Origin: Beijerinckiaceae bacterium
GTDB lineage: Bacteria; Pseudomonadota; Alphaproteobacteria; Rhizobiales; Beijerinckiaceae
Assembly (NCBI GenBank): GCA_019745195.1
Contig: JAIETL010000025.1
Coordinates: forward strand, 1-55,959
Length of the DNA stretch: 55,959 nt
Direction: 5' to 3'
The notes below the pieces were generated by a model that saw only the letters and a list, made by a program, of their open reading frames with translations, made no database searches and was not told the origin of the DNA. A program made the position numbers and the translations under genes. Positions 36,357 to 43,826 of the stretch are shown one piece after another (the stretch's first letter is position 1; every line of letters begins with the position of its first letter).

Positions 36357-37744
36357 CAGGCGGTCACGCACTCGTCGATGCGGGCGGGCGTCCCGCAGCC
36401 GCAGCCGGCCTTGCCGGCCGCCTTGGCGCTGGCGTCGTCGGCGCAGCAGGCCTCGGACGCGACCGGAGCCGGTCCGCCGCAGCAGCTTGATGTCGCCGTC
36501 GTCGCGCCCCCCGGCGTCGCACTGCAGACCCCCGTCTCGGGAAGGACGAGTTCGACGCGCTTTGCCGCCTCATGGTCGCCGGCGATCTCCGCAACGATCG
36601 ACCGGACCTGCTCATGCCCGGTGGCGAGCAGGAAGGTCGGCGCGCGGCCATAGGATTTCATCCCGGCGATATAGAAGCCCGGCTCGGGATGGCTCAGTTC
36701 GGCTGCGCCATGCGGGCGCACCGTGCCGCACGAATGCTCGTTGGGGTCGATCAGGGGCGCGAGCGCCGGCGTGCATTCCAGCGCCGGATCGAGCTGGATG
36801 CGCAGTTCGCGCAGGAGGTCGAGCTCGGGCCGGAACCCGGTGGCGACAACGAGTTCGTCCGCGGCGATGGCGCGGCCGTCATCCGCGATCAGGTGCAATC
36901 CGGCGGCTTCCGTCTCGATCCGCTCGAGGCGATAGCCGGTCTGCACGGCGATACGCCCGCTTTCGACCAGATCGGCGACCCGCGTCCCGAGTTCGCCGCG
37001 CGCCGCAAGCTGGTCGGCCGCGCCACCGCCGAAGGCTTTGGCGAGGTTCGCCCCACGATAGAGCCAGGCGACGCTGGTGTCGAACGCCGTGTCCTGCAAT
37101 TCCGCCAGCGCGATCAGCGTGCCGATTGCCGAATGCCCGCCGCCGAGAACCGCGATACGACGCCCGGAATAGCGGCTGCGGGCCGCACCCAGCACATCGG
37201 GCATGCCATGGCTGATCCGCCCGCTCGCCTGCGCCTCGCCGATCGCCGGCAACCCGCCTGAGCCTGCCGGATTGGACGAGAACCAGGTGCCCGACGCATC
37301 GATTACCGCATCGGCCATGACCGTCCTGTCGCCTGCGCCATTGCGATAGCGCAGGGCGAAGGGCGCGCGCTCGCGCCCGGCCGTGCGGACCTTGTCGATG
37401 CCCGCCCGCGAAACCGCGACGACCTCGGCATCGAGACGGATGACGTCGCGCAACGCCGTCCGCTCGGCGAGCGGCGCCAGATACTGTCCGACGAGGTCGC
37501 CACCGGTCGGATAGGCATCCGGGGCGGGCCGATTCCAGCCGGTTGCCGCGAGCAGTCGCCCTGCGGCCGCGTCGATATTGAACGCCCAGGGCGAAAACAT
37601 CGGCACATGCGCCCATTGCCGCACGGCATGGCCGATGAAGGGACCACGCTCGAGGACCAGCGGCGTCAGGCCGCGCTCGATGGCGTGCGCGGCGGCCGCG
37701 AGGCCCACCGGCCCGGCTCCGATGATCGCGATCGCCTTGCTCAT
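36356..37744 (-). CDS. FAD/NAD(P)H flavoprotein with cysteine-rich C-terminal tail, arsenic locus
   Basis: A 462-residue flavoprotein. The FAD motif is IIGAGPVGLAAAAHAIERG, the second dinucleotide motif is RIAVLGGGHSAIGTLIALAEL, and the late FAD segments are VVATGFRPELDLL and GFYIAGMKSYGRAP. The last 60 residues are unlike the rest: eight cysteines in VCS, CCGG, CCADD, CGCG and DECV, spaced by Ala/Thr/Gly, suggesting a metal(loid)-binding tail. It follows a small arsR by 53 bases and is coupled to the MFS gene. A role in arsenic oxidation, reduction or delivery is inferred from context; the reaction is unknown. Confidence 0.8.
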   Translation of the reverse strand: MSKAIAIIGAGPVGLAAAAHAIERGLTPLVLERGPFIGHAVRQWAHVPMFSPWAFNIDAAAGRLLAATGWNRPAPDAYPTGGDLVGQYLAPLAERTALRDVIRLDAEVVAVSRAGIDKVRTAGRERAPFALRYRNGAGDRTVMADAVIDASGTWFSSNPAGSGGLPAIGEAQASGRISHGMPDVLGAARSRYSGRRIAVLGGGHSAIGTLIALAELQDTAFDTSVAWLYRGANLAKAFGGGAADQLAARGELGTRVADLVESGRIAVQTGYRLERIETEAAGLHLIADDGRAIAADELVVATGFRPELDLLRELRIQLDPALECTPALAPLIDPNEHSCGTVRPHGAAELSHPEPGFYIAGMKSYGRAPTFLLATGHEQVRSIVAEIAGDHEAAKRVELVLPETGVCSATPGGATTATSSCCGGPAPVASEACCADDASAKAAGKAGCGCGTPARIDECVTA

Positions 37745-37797
37745 GGAGAGGCCTTGTTCATGAGATGGTCCTGCATATCCGGAAACATCGGGCAAAG

Positions 37798-38115
37798 TCA
37801 GGCAGCGTCCGAGACCGCCGTCCGGCAGCGCTCCTCGACGCAGCATTCGTCGACGAGAAAACCGACCAGCGCGTTCATCAGGTCGAAATTGGCGCGGCAG
37901 ATCAGCGTGCGGCTCTGCCGCTCCTGCGTGACGAGACCCGCATGGATCAGCGCCTTCAGATGAAAGGACAGGGTCGACTGGGCGATGGCGAGGCGCTGCT
38001 GGCACTCGCCGACCGAAAGGCCGCCATGCCCGGCCTTGACGAGCGCGCGGAAGAGCGCAAGCCGGGTCGGATTGCCCAAGGCCTCAAGCCGTGACGCTGC
38101 ATCGTTCGTGTCCAT
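37798..38115 (-). CDS. ArsR-family arsenic-responsive repressor
   Basis: A 105-residue ArsR/SmtB winged-helix protein, first gene of the operon with the flavoprotein and MFS genes. The DNA-binding region is LGNPTRLALFRALVKAGHGG and LAIAQSTLSFHLKALIHAGLVTQERQSRT. A C-terminal cysteine cluster, C91-C92-C97 (VDECCVEERC), resembles the As(III) site of Acidithiobacillus ArsR rather than the CVC site in helix 3 of E. coli ArsR. The frame continues upstream, but MDTNDAASRLEALGNPTR gives the normal length. It should sense As(III)/Sb(III). Confidence 0.9.
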   Translation of the reverse strand: MDTNDAASRLEALGNPTRLALFRALVKAGHGGLSVGECQQRLAIAQSTLSFHLKALIHAGLVTQERQSRTLICRANFDLMNALVGFLVDECCVEERCRTAVSDAA

Positions 38116-38308
38116 GACGCGACGATGGCCGCTGCCGCCCGGCCCGTCAACCCATATTTCCGGTTTTATCGAATTATCGACGATGCCGCTATCCCGACCG
38201 CCGCGCGATCCAACTCGGCCCGGGCCGGAAACCAGCTTGCGGGTGCGTCGCGATCGGCCTATCGGCTGAACGGAGCGGCGCGGCGCGCCGGGCCAATGCG
38301 ACGGGGAC
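38116..38308. promoter_or_regulatory. Divergent arsR/rutR intergenic region
   Basis: The region between two divergent regulators. At 38168-38180 lies ATCGAATTATCGA, an AT-rich island with two ATCGA elements that could be part of an ArsR operator. It does not match the ATGTCG-N8-CGACAT repeats of the other ars promoter, and I see no RutR-type TTGACCA box here. Confidence 0.35.
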
Positions 38309-38974
38309 ATGCTGGACACGGCCGATACCACGAGCGCCCAGCCGACGGCCCGCGCAGGCTCCTCAAGGGCCGGCGCGGCGAATATGGAGCGCATTCTTGA
38401 CGCCGCGCTGGCGCTGTTTGCGCGCTATGGGCTGCGCGGAACGCGCGTCGAGCAGATCGCGGCTGCAGCCGGGCTCTCCAAGACCAATCTGCTCTACTAT
38501 GTCGGCAGCAAGGACGCGCTCTACCGGGCGGTGCTTTCGCGCACGCTGATGATGTGGCTCGCGCCCCTGCGCGAACTCGATGCGGCGGTCGATCCGGAGC
38601 AGGCGCTGTCGGACTACATCATCCGCAAGCTGGAGGCCTCGCGCGACCACCCCGACGCCTCGCGCCTCTGGGCGATGGAGATCATGCAGGGCGCGCAACT
38701 CGTCTCGACCATCCTGGAGACGGAACTGGCGGAACTGGTGACGCGCACCGTCGCGGTGCTGGAGCGCTGGATGGATCAGGGCGCGCTGGTCAGGATGGAG
38801 CCGCGCCATCTGCTGTTCATGATCTGGGCGACGACGCAGCACTATGCCGATTTCGCCGTGCAGATCAGGACGCTGACCGGCAGCGGGCTCGACGACGAAG
38901 CCTTCTTTGCCCAGAGCTGCGAGGCGGTGACGGGCACGATCCTGCGCGGCGTGCTGATGCGGTCGCCCGGCTGA
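38309..38974 (+). CDS. rutR: Pyrimidine-responsive TetR-family regulator RutR
   Basis: RutR is a TetR-type repressor that releases DNA on binding uracil or thymine. The 221-residue protein carries the HTH GLRGTRVEQIAAAAGLSKTN followed by LLYYVGSKDALYRAVLSR. Its ligand domain matches E. coli RutR closely: WLAPLREL, LEASRDHPDASRLWAMEIM and FMIWATTQHYADFAVQI. It sits beside the preTA genes, with its 3' end facing preA across a family A palindrome. Two RutR-like boxes lie in the preT/importer promoter. The first 20 residues are disordered-looking, so a later start is possible. Confidence 0.9.
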   Translation: MLDTADTTSAQPTARAGSSRAGAANMERILDAALALFARYGLRGTRVEQIAAAAGLSKTNLLYYVGSKDALYRAVLSRTLMMWLAPLRELDAAVDPEQALSDYIIRKLEASRDHPDASRLWAMEIMQGAQLVSTILETELAELVTRTVAVLERWMDQGALVRMEPRHLLFMIWATTQHYADFAVQIRTLTGSGLDDEAFFAQSCEAVTGTILRGVLMRSPG

Positions 38975-38985
38975 TCCGGCGCCTC

Positions 38986-39061
38986 CGTCATTGCGAGCGC
39001 AGCGAAGCAATCCAGCGGTCGGCGCGAGACGCTGGATTGCTTCGCTACGCTCGCAATGACG
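38986..39061. repeat. Palindromic intergenic repeat, family A (copy 2)
   Basis: The left arm CGTCATTGCGAGCGCAGCGA plus AGCAATCCAGCG is mirrored by CGCTGGATTGCTTCGCTACG plus CTCGCAATGACG. It lies between convergent rutR and preA and may act as a bidirectional terminator. Confidence 0.88.
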
Positions 39062-39079
39062 GCAGGGGCGTCTTCGGAC

Positions 39080-40381
39080 TCACTCCGCCGCTACACTCGG
39101 ATTGTTGGGATGCTCCATCCAGGTCCGGCGGCCGCCGACCGGCGTCCCCGTGCGCGGATCGACGCCTTCGGTCAGCGGGACCAGGGTGATGCAGTCCTCG
39201 ACCGGGCAGACGATGGTGCAGAGGTTGCAGCCGACGCATTCGGCATCGATCACCTCGAAATGGCGCTTGCCGTCCTTCTCGCGCGTGATCGCCTGATGCG
39301 AGGTATCCTCGCAGGCGATGTGGCAGCGGCCGCATTGGATGCAGAGATCCTGATCGATCCGCGCCTTGGCGACATAGTCGAGATTGAGATGCTGCCATTC
39401 GGTGAAGCGCGGCACGGCGCGCCCGACGAAGTCGGACACCGAAGCATAGCCCTTCTCGTCCATCCAGGCCGAGAGCCCGCTGGTCAGTTCGTCGATGATC
39501 TTGAAGCCGTAGACCATCGCCGCGGTGCAGACCTGAACCGTGCCGCAGCCCAGCGCCATGAACTCGGCCGCGTCGCGCCAGGTGGTGATGCCGCCGATGC
39601 CGGAAATCGGCAGCCCGTGCGTCTGCGGATCGCGTGCGATCTGGCCGACCATGTTGAGCGCGATCGGCTTGACCGAGGGGCCGCAATAACCGCCATGGCT
39701 CGCCTGCCCGTCGATCGGCGGCCAGGGCGCCATCGCGTCGAGATCGACGCCCATCACCGAGGTGATGGTGTTGATCAGCGTCACCGCGTCCGCCCCGCCC
39801 TGTCTGGCGGCGCGGGCGGGAAAGCGGATGTCGGTGATGTTGGGCGTCAGCTTGACGAAGACCGGCATGCGGGTGTGCGCCTTGCACCAGCGCGTGACCA
39901 TCTCGATATAGTCGGGCACCTGGCCCACCGCCGCGCCCATGCCGCGCTCCGACATGCCGTGCGGGCAGCCGAAATTCAGCTCGATCCCGTCCGCGCCGGT
40001 GGCCTCGACGCGGGGCAGGATCGCCTTCCAGGCCTCCTCGACGCAGGGCACCATCAGCGAGACGATCATGGCGCGGTCCGGCCAGTCGCGCTTGACCTGC
40101 GCGATCTCGCGCAGATTGATCTCCAGCGGGCGGTCGGTGATCAGCTCGATGTTGTTCAAGCCGAGCACGCGCCTGTCGGGGCCATGCCAGGCCCCGTAAC
40201 GCGGCCCCGACACGTTGACGATCGGCGGCCCGTCTTCTCCAAGAGTTTTCCAGACGACGCCGCCCCAGCCGGCGCGGAAGGCGCGCTCGACATTATAGGC
40301 CTTGTCGGTCGGCGGCGCGGAGGCGAGCCAGAAGGGATTGGGCGCCTTGACGCCGCAGAAGGAAACGGAGAGATCGGCCAT
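39080..40381 (-). CDS. preA: NAD-dependent dihydropyrimidine dehydrogenase subunit PreA
   Basis: PreA is the FMN subunit that reduces uracil and thymine to 5,6-dihydro forms with PreT, the first step of reductive pyrimidine breakdown. The 433-residue product has a TIM-barrel (FWLASAPPTDKAYNVERAF, IELNFGCPHGMSERGMGAA with the active-site loop, GIGGITTWRDAAEFMALG). Two 4Fe-4S motifs follow at the C-terminus, CIQCGRCHIACEDTSHQ and CVGCNLCTIVCPVEDC. It lies 12 bases downstream of preT in the same operon. Confidence 0.95.
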   Translation of the reverse strand: MADLSVSFCGVKAPNPFWLASAPPTDKAYNVERAFRAGWGGVVWKTLGEDGPPIVNVSGPRYGAWHGPDRRVLGLNNIELITDRPLEINLREIAQVKRDWPDRAMIVSLMVPCVEEAWKAILPRVEATGADGIELNFGCPHGMSERGMGAAVGQVPDYIEMVTRWCKAHTRMPVFVKLTPNITDIRFPARAARQGGADAVTLINTITSVMGVDLDAMAPWPPIDGQASHGGYCGPSVKPIALNMVGQIARDPQTHGLPISGIGGITTWRDAAEFMALGCGTVQVCTAAMVYGFKIIDELTSGLSAWMDEKGYASVSDFVGRAVPRFTEWQHLNLDYVAKARIDQDLCIQCGRCHIACEDTSHQAITREKDGKRHFEVIDAECVGCNLCTIVCPVEDCITLVPLTEGVDPRTGTPVGGRRTWMEHPNNPSVAAE

Positions 40382-40393
40382 CGTCGCGCTCCT

Positions 40394-41755
40394 TCAAGCT
40401 GTGGCGCGGGCGGCGAGCGCCCGGTCGATCGACAGGGCAGCCTGCTTGCCGTCCTCGACGGCCGCCACGGTCAAATCCTGGCCGCCCGCGATGCAGTCGC
40501 CGCCGGCCCAGACGCCTGCGAGCGAGGTGCGGCGCTCGGCGTCGACCCTGATGCGCCCGCCTTCCAGCGCGAGCGCCGGGAACCCGCCCGGGGCCTGGCC
40601 GATCGCCTTGAAGGCCTGGTCGCAGGGCAAGTTCAGCGTCTCGCCCGTCCCAGTAAGGCGGCCGTCCTGAGCCTGCGTGTATTCGAAAGTCACGCCGGTG
40701 ACGCGTCCGCCGGCGGCGACCAGCGCCTTCGGCTTCAGCCAGTGGCGGATCAGCACGCCATTGGTCTGCGCCAGTTCCTGCTCGTAGCGCGAGGCGGCCA
40801 TGGATTCCGGCCCGCGCCTATAGACGATGGTGACGTCTTCGGCTCCGAGCCGCCGCGCCTGTGTCGCCATGTCGATCGCGGTCATGCCGCCGCCGATGAC
40901 CACGACGCGCCGGCCGATGGCGATCTCGCCGGGGTCTTTCGCCTGCCGCAGCCGCGCGATGAAGGCGACCGCGTCCTCCACGCCGTCCAACGCCTCCTCG
41001 CCGAGCCCCAGCGCGTTCACCGCGCTCAGGCCCAACGCGAGGAAGACGGCGTCGTGCTCGGTCCGCAGTGTCTCCAGCGTGATGTCGCGGCCGAGCGCGA
41101 CGCCGGTCTTTAGCGCGATGCCGCCGACGCCGAGGATGAATTCGGCCTCGCGCGCGGCGAAATCGTTCGGCGTCTTGTAGGCGGCGATGCCGTACTCGTT
41201 CAGGCCGGCGGGTTTTTCGCGCGCCTCGTACAGCGTGACCTCATGGCCGAGCGTCGCCAGCTTGTGAGCGCAGGAAAGACCCGCCGGCCCCGCCCCGACG
41301 ACCGCAACGTTGCGGCCCGTGGGCGTCCCCTGCCGATAGGGCTGGCGGCCCGACTCCATCAGCGCGTCGGTGGCGTGGCGCTGCAGCAGGCCGATCTTGA
41401 CCGGCGCGCCCTCGGCCGCCTCGCGCACGCAGGCCTGCTCGCAGAGCGTCTCGGTCGGGCAGACGCGGGCGCACATGCCGCCCATGATGTTGGCGTCGAG
41501 GATGGTCTTGGCCGCGACCAGCGGATTGCCGGCCGCGATCTGGCGGATGAAGAGCGGGATGTCGATGCCGGTCGGGCAGGCGGTCACGCAGGGCGCGTCC
41601 CAGCAGAACAGGCAGCGATCGGCGGCGACGCGCGCCTCGTGGCGGTCGAGCGGCGGGTGAATGTCGCCGAAATTGGCCTCGAGCGTCGCCGAAGGCAGAC
41701 GCCGCGCCGCGATGTCGGGCTCCGCGAACACGATGGCGACATGGTCCTGCGACAT
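40394..41755 (-). CDS. preT: NAD-dependent dihydropyrimidine dehydrogenase subunit PreT
   Basis: PreT carries electrons from NADH through FAD and Fe-S clusters to PreA. The 453-residue protein has N-terminal cysteine motifs CLFCWDAPCVTACPTGIDIP and GGMCARVCPTETLCEQAC, the FAD motif VAVVGAGPAGLSCAHKLATLG, the NAD motif VVVIGGGMTAIDMATQARRLG and the late FAD segment GVWAGGDCIAGGQDLTVAAVEDG. It is the first gene of the preT-preA operon. A RutR-like operator lies 79-94 bases upstream of its start. Confidence 0.95.
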   Translation of the reverse strand: MSQDHVAIVFAEPDIAARRLPSATLEANFGDIHPPLDRHEARVAADRCLFCWDAPCVTACPTGIDIPLFIRQIAAGNPLVAAKTILDANIMGGMCARVCPTETLCEQACVREAAEGAPVKIGLLQRHATDALMESGRQPYRQGTPTGRNVAVVGAGPAGLSCAHKLATLGHEVTLYEAREKPAGLNEYGIAAYKTPNDFAAREAEFILGVGGIALKTGVALGRDITLETLRTEHDAVFLALGLSAVNALGLGEEALDGVEDAVAFIARLRQAKDPGEIAIGRRVVVIGGGMTAIDMATQARRLGAEDVTIVYRRGPESMAASRYEQELAQTNGVLIRHWLKPKALVAAGGRVTGVTFEYTQAQDGRLTGTGETLNLPCDQAFKAIGQAPGGFPALALEGGRIRVDAERRTSLAGVWAGGDCIAGGQDLTVAAVEDGKQAALSIDRALAARATA

Positions 41756-41833
41756 GGGACAGCTCCCGCTTCCGGACGGCCGCGCTCACGCCGTCGCGCT
41801 CGATAGTGCCTTCAACCTGGACGCATTCCAAGT

Positions 41834-41849
41834 TTGACCATCTGATCAA
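41834..41849. promoter_or_regulatory. Predicted RutR operator near preT
   Basis: TTGACCATCTGATCAA differs from the E. coli RutR consensus TTGACCA-N2-TGGTCAA at one of the 14 fixed positions. It is a near-palindrome 79 bases upstream of preT and is linked to the rutR gene in this window. Binding is predicted, not shown. Confidence 0.8.
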
Positions 41850-41974
41850 ACCAGATGCCACGCCGTCAATGGGGCCGCGCCTGTTCTCGCGGCGGCGGCG
41901 GCTCAAAACGCAGGCAGCGAAACCTGTCCCGCCCGCAAGCGCGGCTCGGCAGGGCGGTTTTCGGCAATCGGGCT

Positions 41975-42006
41975 GGCGCAAAGCTGGGCTTGCGCCGGGT
42001 TTTTCC
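41975..42006 (+). terminator. Terminator-like hairpin before the pyrimidine importer operon
   Basis: A GGCGCAA / TTGCGCC stem with an 8-base loop is followed by GGGTTTTT, pointing toward the importer genes. It abuts the second RutR-like box. It may be an attenuator, or coincidental; no upstream plus-strand gene needs it. Confidence 0.35.
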
Positions 42007-42016
42007 ATTTGGTCAA
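42001..42016. promoter_or_regulatory. Predicted RutR operator near the ABC importer genes
   Basis: TTTTCCATTTGGTCAA matches 12 of the 14 fixed positions of TTGACCA-N2-TGGTCAA, with a perfect right half. It lies 61 bases upstream of the importer ATPase start, so both divergent operons have their own box. Confidence 0.65.
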
Positions 42017-42076
42017 ATTCGGTGATGGATAAGCCGTCCGCGACGGCGCGCAGGCCATGGGAGCGATTGACGGGTC

Positions 42077-42970
42077 ATGGATTCTGTTGCCGATATCGCG
42101 AGGCCGGCCAGCGGCGTCGAACGGGATTCGGCGAGGGACATGGCCATGGACGAAGGCATGACCATTCCGGGCGAGACGGTCTCCACAAAAGCGGCGCGTG
42201 TCGTCGATATCGCCGGCCTGTCGCTCGTCTTCGAGACCGGCGACGGGCCGGTTCACGCGCTGTCGAATGTCGATCTCGCGGTCGAGGCCGGCGAGTTCGT
42301 CTCCTTCATCGGTCCTTCGGGCTGCGGCAAGACCACGCTTTTGCGCGTCATCGCCGATCTGGAGCAGCCGACGGGCGGGCATCTCGCCGTCAACGGGATG
42401 TCGGCGGAACAGGCGCGGCGCGCCCGGCAATACGGCTATGTCTTCCAGGCGCCGGCGCTCTATCCGTGGCGGACGATCGCGCGCAACGTCACGCTGCCGC
42501 TGGAGGTGTTCAGGCTGCCCAAGGCCGAGCGCGAGGAACGGGCGCGGCGCTATCTCGATCTCGTCGGGCTGAAGGATTTCGCCGGCAAATATCCCTGGCA
42601 GCTTTCGGGCGGCATGCAGCAGCGCGCCTCGATCGCACGGGCGCTTTCTTTCGAGCCGAAGCTCCTGCTGATGGACGAGCCGTTCGGAGCGCTCGACGAG
42701 ATCGTCCGCGACAATCTCAACCTGCAACTGCTCAGGCTCTGGGACCGGACGCAGAAGACCGTGCTGTTCGTCACGCATTCGATCCCGGAAGCCGTGTTCC
42801 TGTCGACGCGGATCGTGGTGATGTCGCCGCGCCCGGGCCGCATCATCGACGTCATCGCTTGCGATTTTCCGCGCGACCGCACGCTCGACATCCGCGAGAC
42901 GCCTGAGTTCCTGAAAGTCGCCCATCGCGTCCGCGAGGGCCTGCGCGCCGGGCATTCCTATGACGAATGA
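42077..42970 (+). CDS. NitT/TauT-type ABC transporter ATP-binding protein, pyrimidine locus
   Basis: A 297-residue ATPase with Walker A GPSGCGKTT, Q-loop YVFQAPALYPW, signature LSGGMQQRASIARAL, Walker B LLLMDEPFGALDE and the H-loop FVTHSIPEAVFLSTRI. It belongs to the NitT/TauT group that also covers pyrimidine (ThiXYZ/RutG-independent) uptake systems. It is the first gene of an ATPase-permease-permease-SBP operon behind a RutR-like box. The stop overlaps the next start by 11 bases. In-frame ATGs at residues 22 and 28 are alternative starts. Confidence 0.88.
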   Translation: MDSVADIARPASGVERDSARDMAMDEGMTIPGETVSTKAARVVDIAGLSLVFETGDGPVHALSNVDLAVEAGEFVSFIGPSGCGKTTLLRVIADLEQPTGGHLAVNGMSAEQARRARQYGYVFQAPALYPWRTIARNVTLPLEVFRLPKAEREERARRYLDLVGLKDFAGKYPWQLSGGMQQRASIARALSFEPKLLLMDEPFGALDEIVRDNLNLQLLRLWDRTQKTVLFVTHSIPEAVFLSTRIVVMSPRPGRIIDVIACDFPRDRTLDIRETPEFLKVAHRVREGLRAGHSYDE

Positions 42971-43826
42971 CGGCCGTCTCGTCCGCATCCTGCCGGTCGC
43001 GACGGTGCTGGCCGTGCTGCTGGCGCTCTGGTACGGCGCGGCGCTGCCGATGAATTCCGGCCTGCCGAGCTTTCCGCAGGGCGGCACGCTCTCCGAGCGC
43101 TTCCTCGCCGCCTGGGCGCTGGAGCGCCCGGTCCTGCCGGCCCCGCACCAGATCGTCGCCGCGCTCTGGACCGCGACGATCGAGACGCCGGTGTCGTCGC
43201 CGCGCAGCCTCGTCTTCCACGGCACGATCACCGTCTCTTCGACGCTGCTCGGCTTTGCGCTCGGCGCGGTGCTGGGCATCGCGCTCGCCATCGGCATCGT
43301 CCATTCGCGCGTGCTGGCGGCCAGCCTCGTGCCCTGGCTCGTCGCCTCGCAGACCATCCCGATCCTGGCGATCGCGCCGATCGTGGTGGTCGCGCTCGGC
43401 GCGGTCGGCGTCACCGGGCTCGTGCCCAAGGCGCTGATCTCGATGTATCTCTCGTTCTTCCCGGTCGCGATCGGCATGGTGAAGGGCCTGACGAGCCCTG
43501 AGCCGATGCTGCTCGACTTGATGCGGACCTATTCGGCCGGCCGCCTGCAGACGCTGCTGCGCCTGCGGCTACCGGCCGCCCTGCCCTATCTCTTCGCCTC
43601 GCTGAAGGTCGCGGTCGCGATCAGCCTCGTCGGCGCGATCGTCGGCGAATTGCCGACAGGCGGCTCGGCCGGCATCGGCGCGCGTCTGCTCTCGGGCTCC
43701 TATTACGGCCAGACCATCCAGATCTGGGCGGCGCTGTTCGCGGCCGCGATCATCGCGGCGATTCTCGTGCAATGCGTGGCGCTGAGCGAGCGGCTCACCG
43801 CGCGCGCCATGGGAGCGCGGCCGTGA
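42960..43826 (+). CDS. ABC transporter permease 1, pyrimidine locus
   Basis: A 288-residue inner-membrane permease with about six helices. The coupling loop motif is DLMRTYSAGRLQTLLRLRLPAALPYLFASLKVA. Segments LVASQTIPILAIAPIVVVALG and LVGAIVGELPTGGSAGIGARL are typical of NitT/TauT permeases. It overlaps both neighbours (11 bases with the ATPase, 4 bases with permease 2), so the four genes are tightly coupled. It is different in sequence from permease 2, suggesting a heterodimeric channel. Confidence 0.88.
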   Translation: MTNDGRLVRILPVATVLAVLLALWYGAALPMNSGLPSFPQGGTLSERFLAAWALERPVLPAPHQIVAALWTATIETPVSSPRSLVFHGTITVSSTLLGFALGAVLGIALAIGIVHSRVLAASLVPWLVASQTIPILAIAPIVVVALGAVGVTGLVPKALISMYLSFFPVAIGMVKGLTSPEPMLLDLMRTYSAGRLQTLLRLRLPAALPYLFASLKVAVAISLVGAIVGELPTGGSAGIGARLLSGSYYGQTIQIWAALFAAAIIAAILVQCVALSERLTARAMGARP

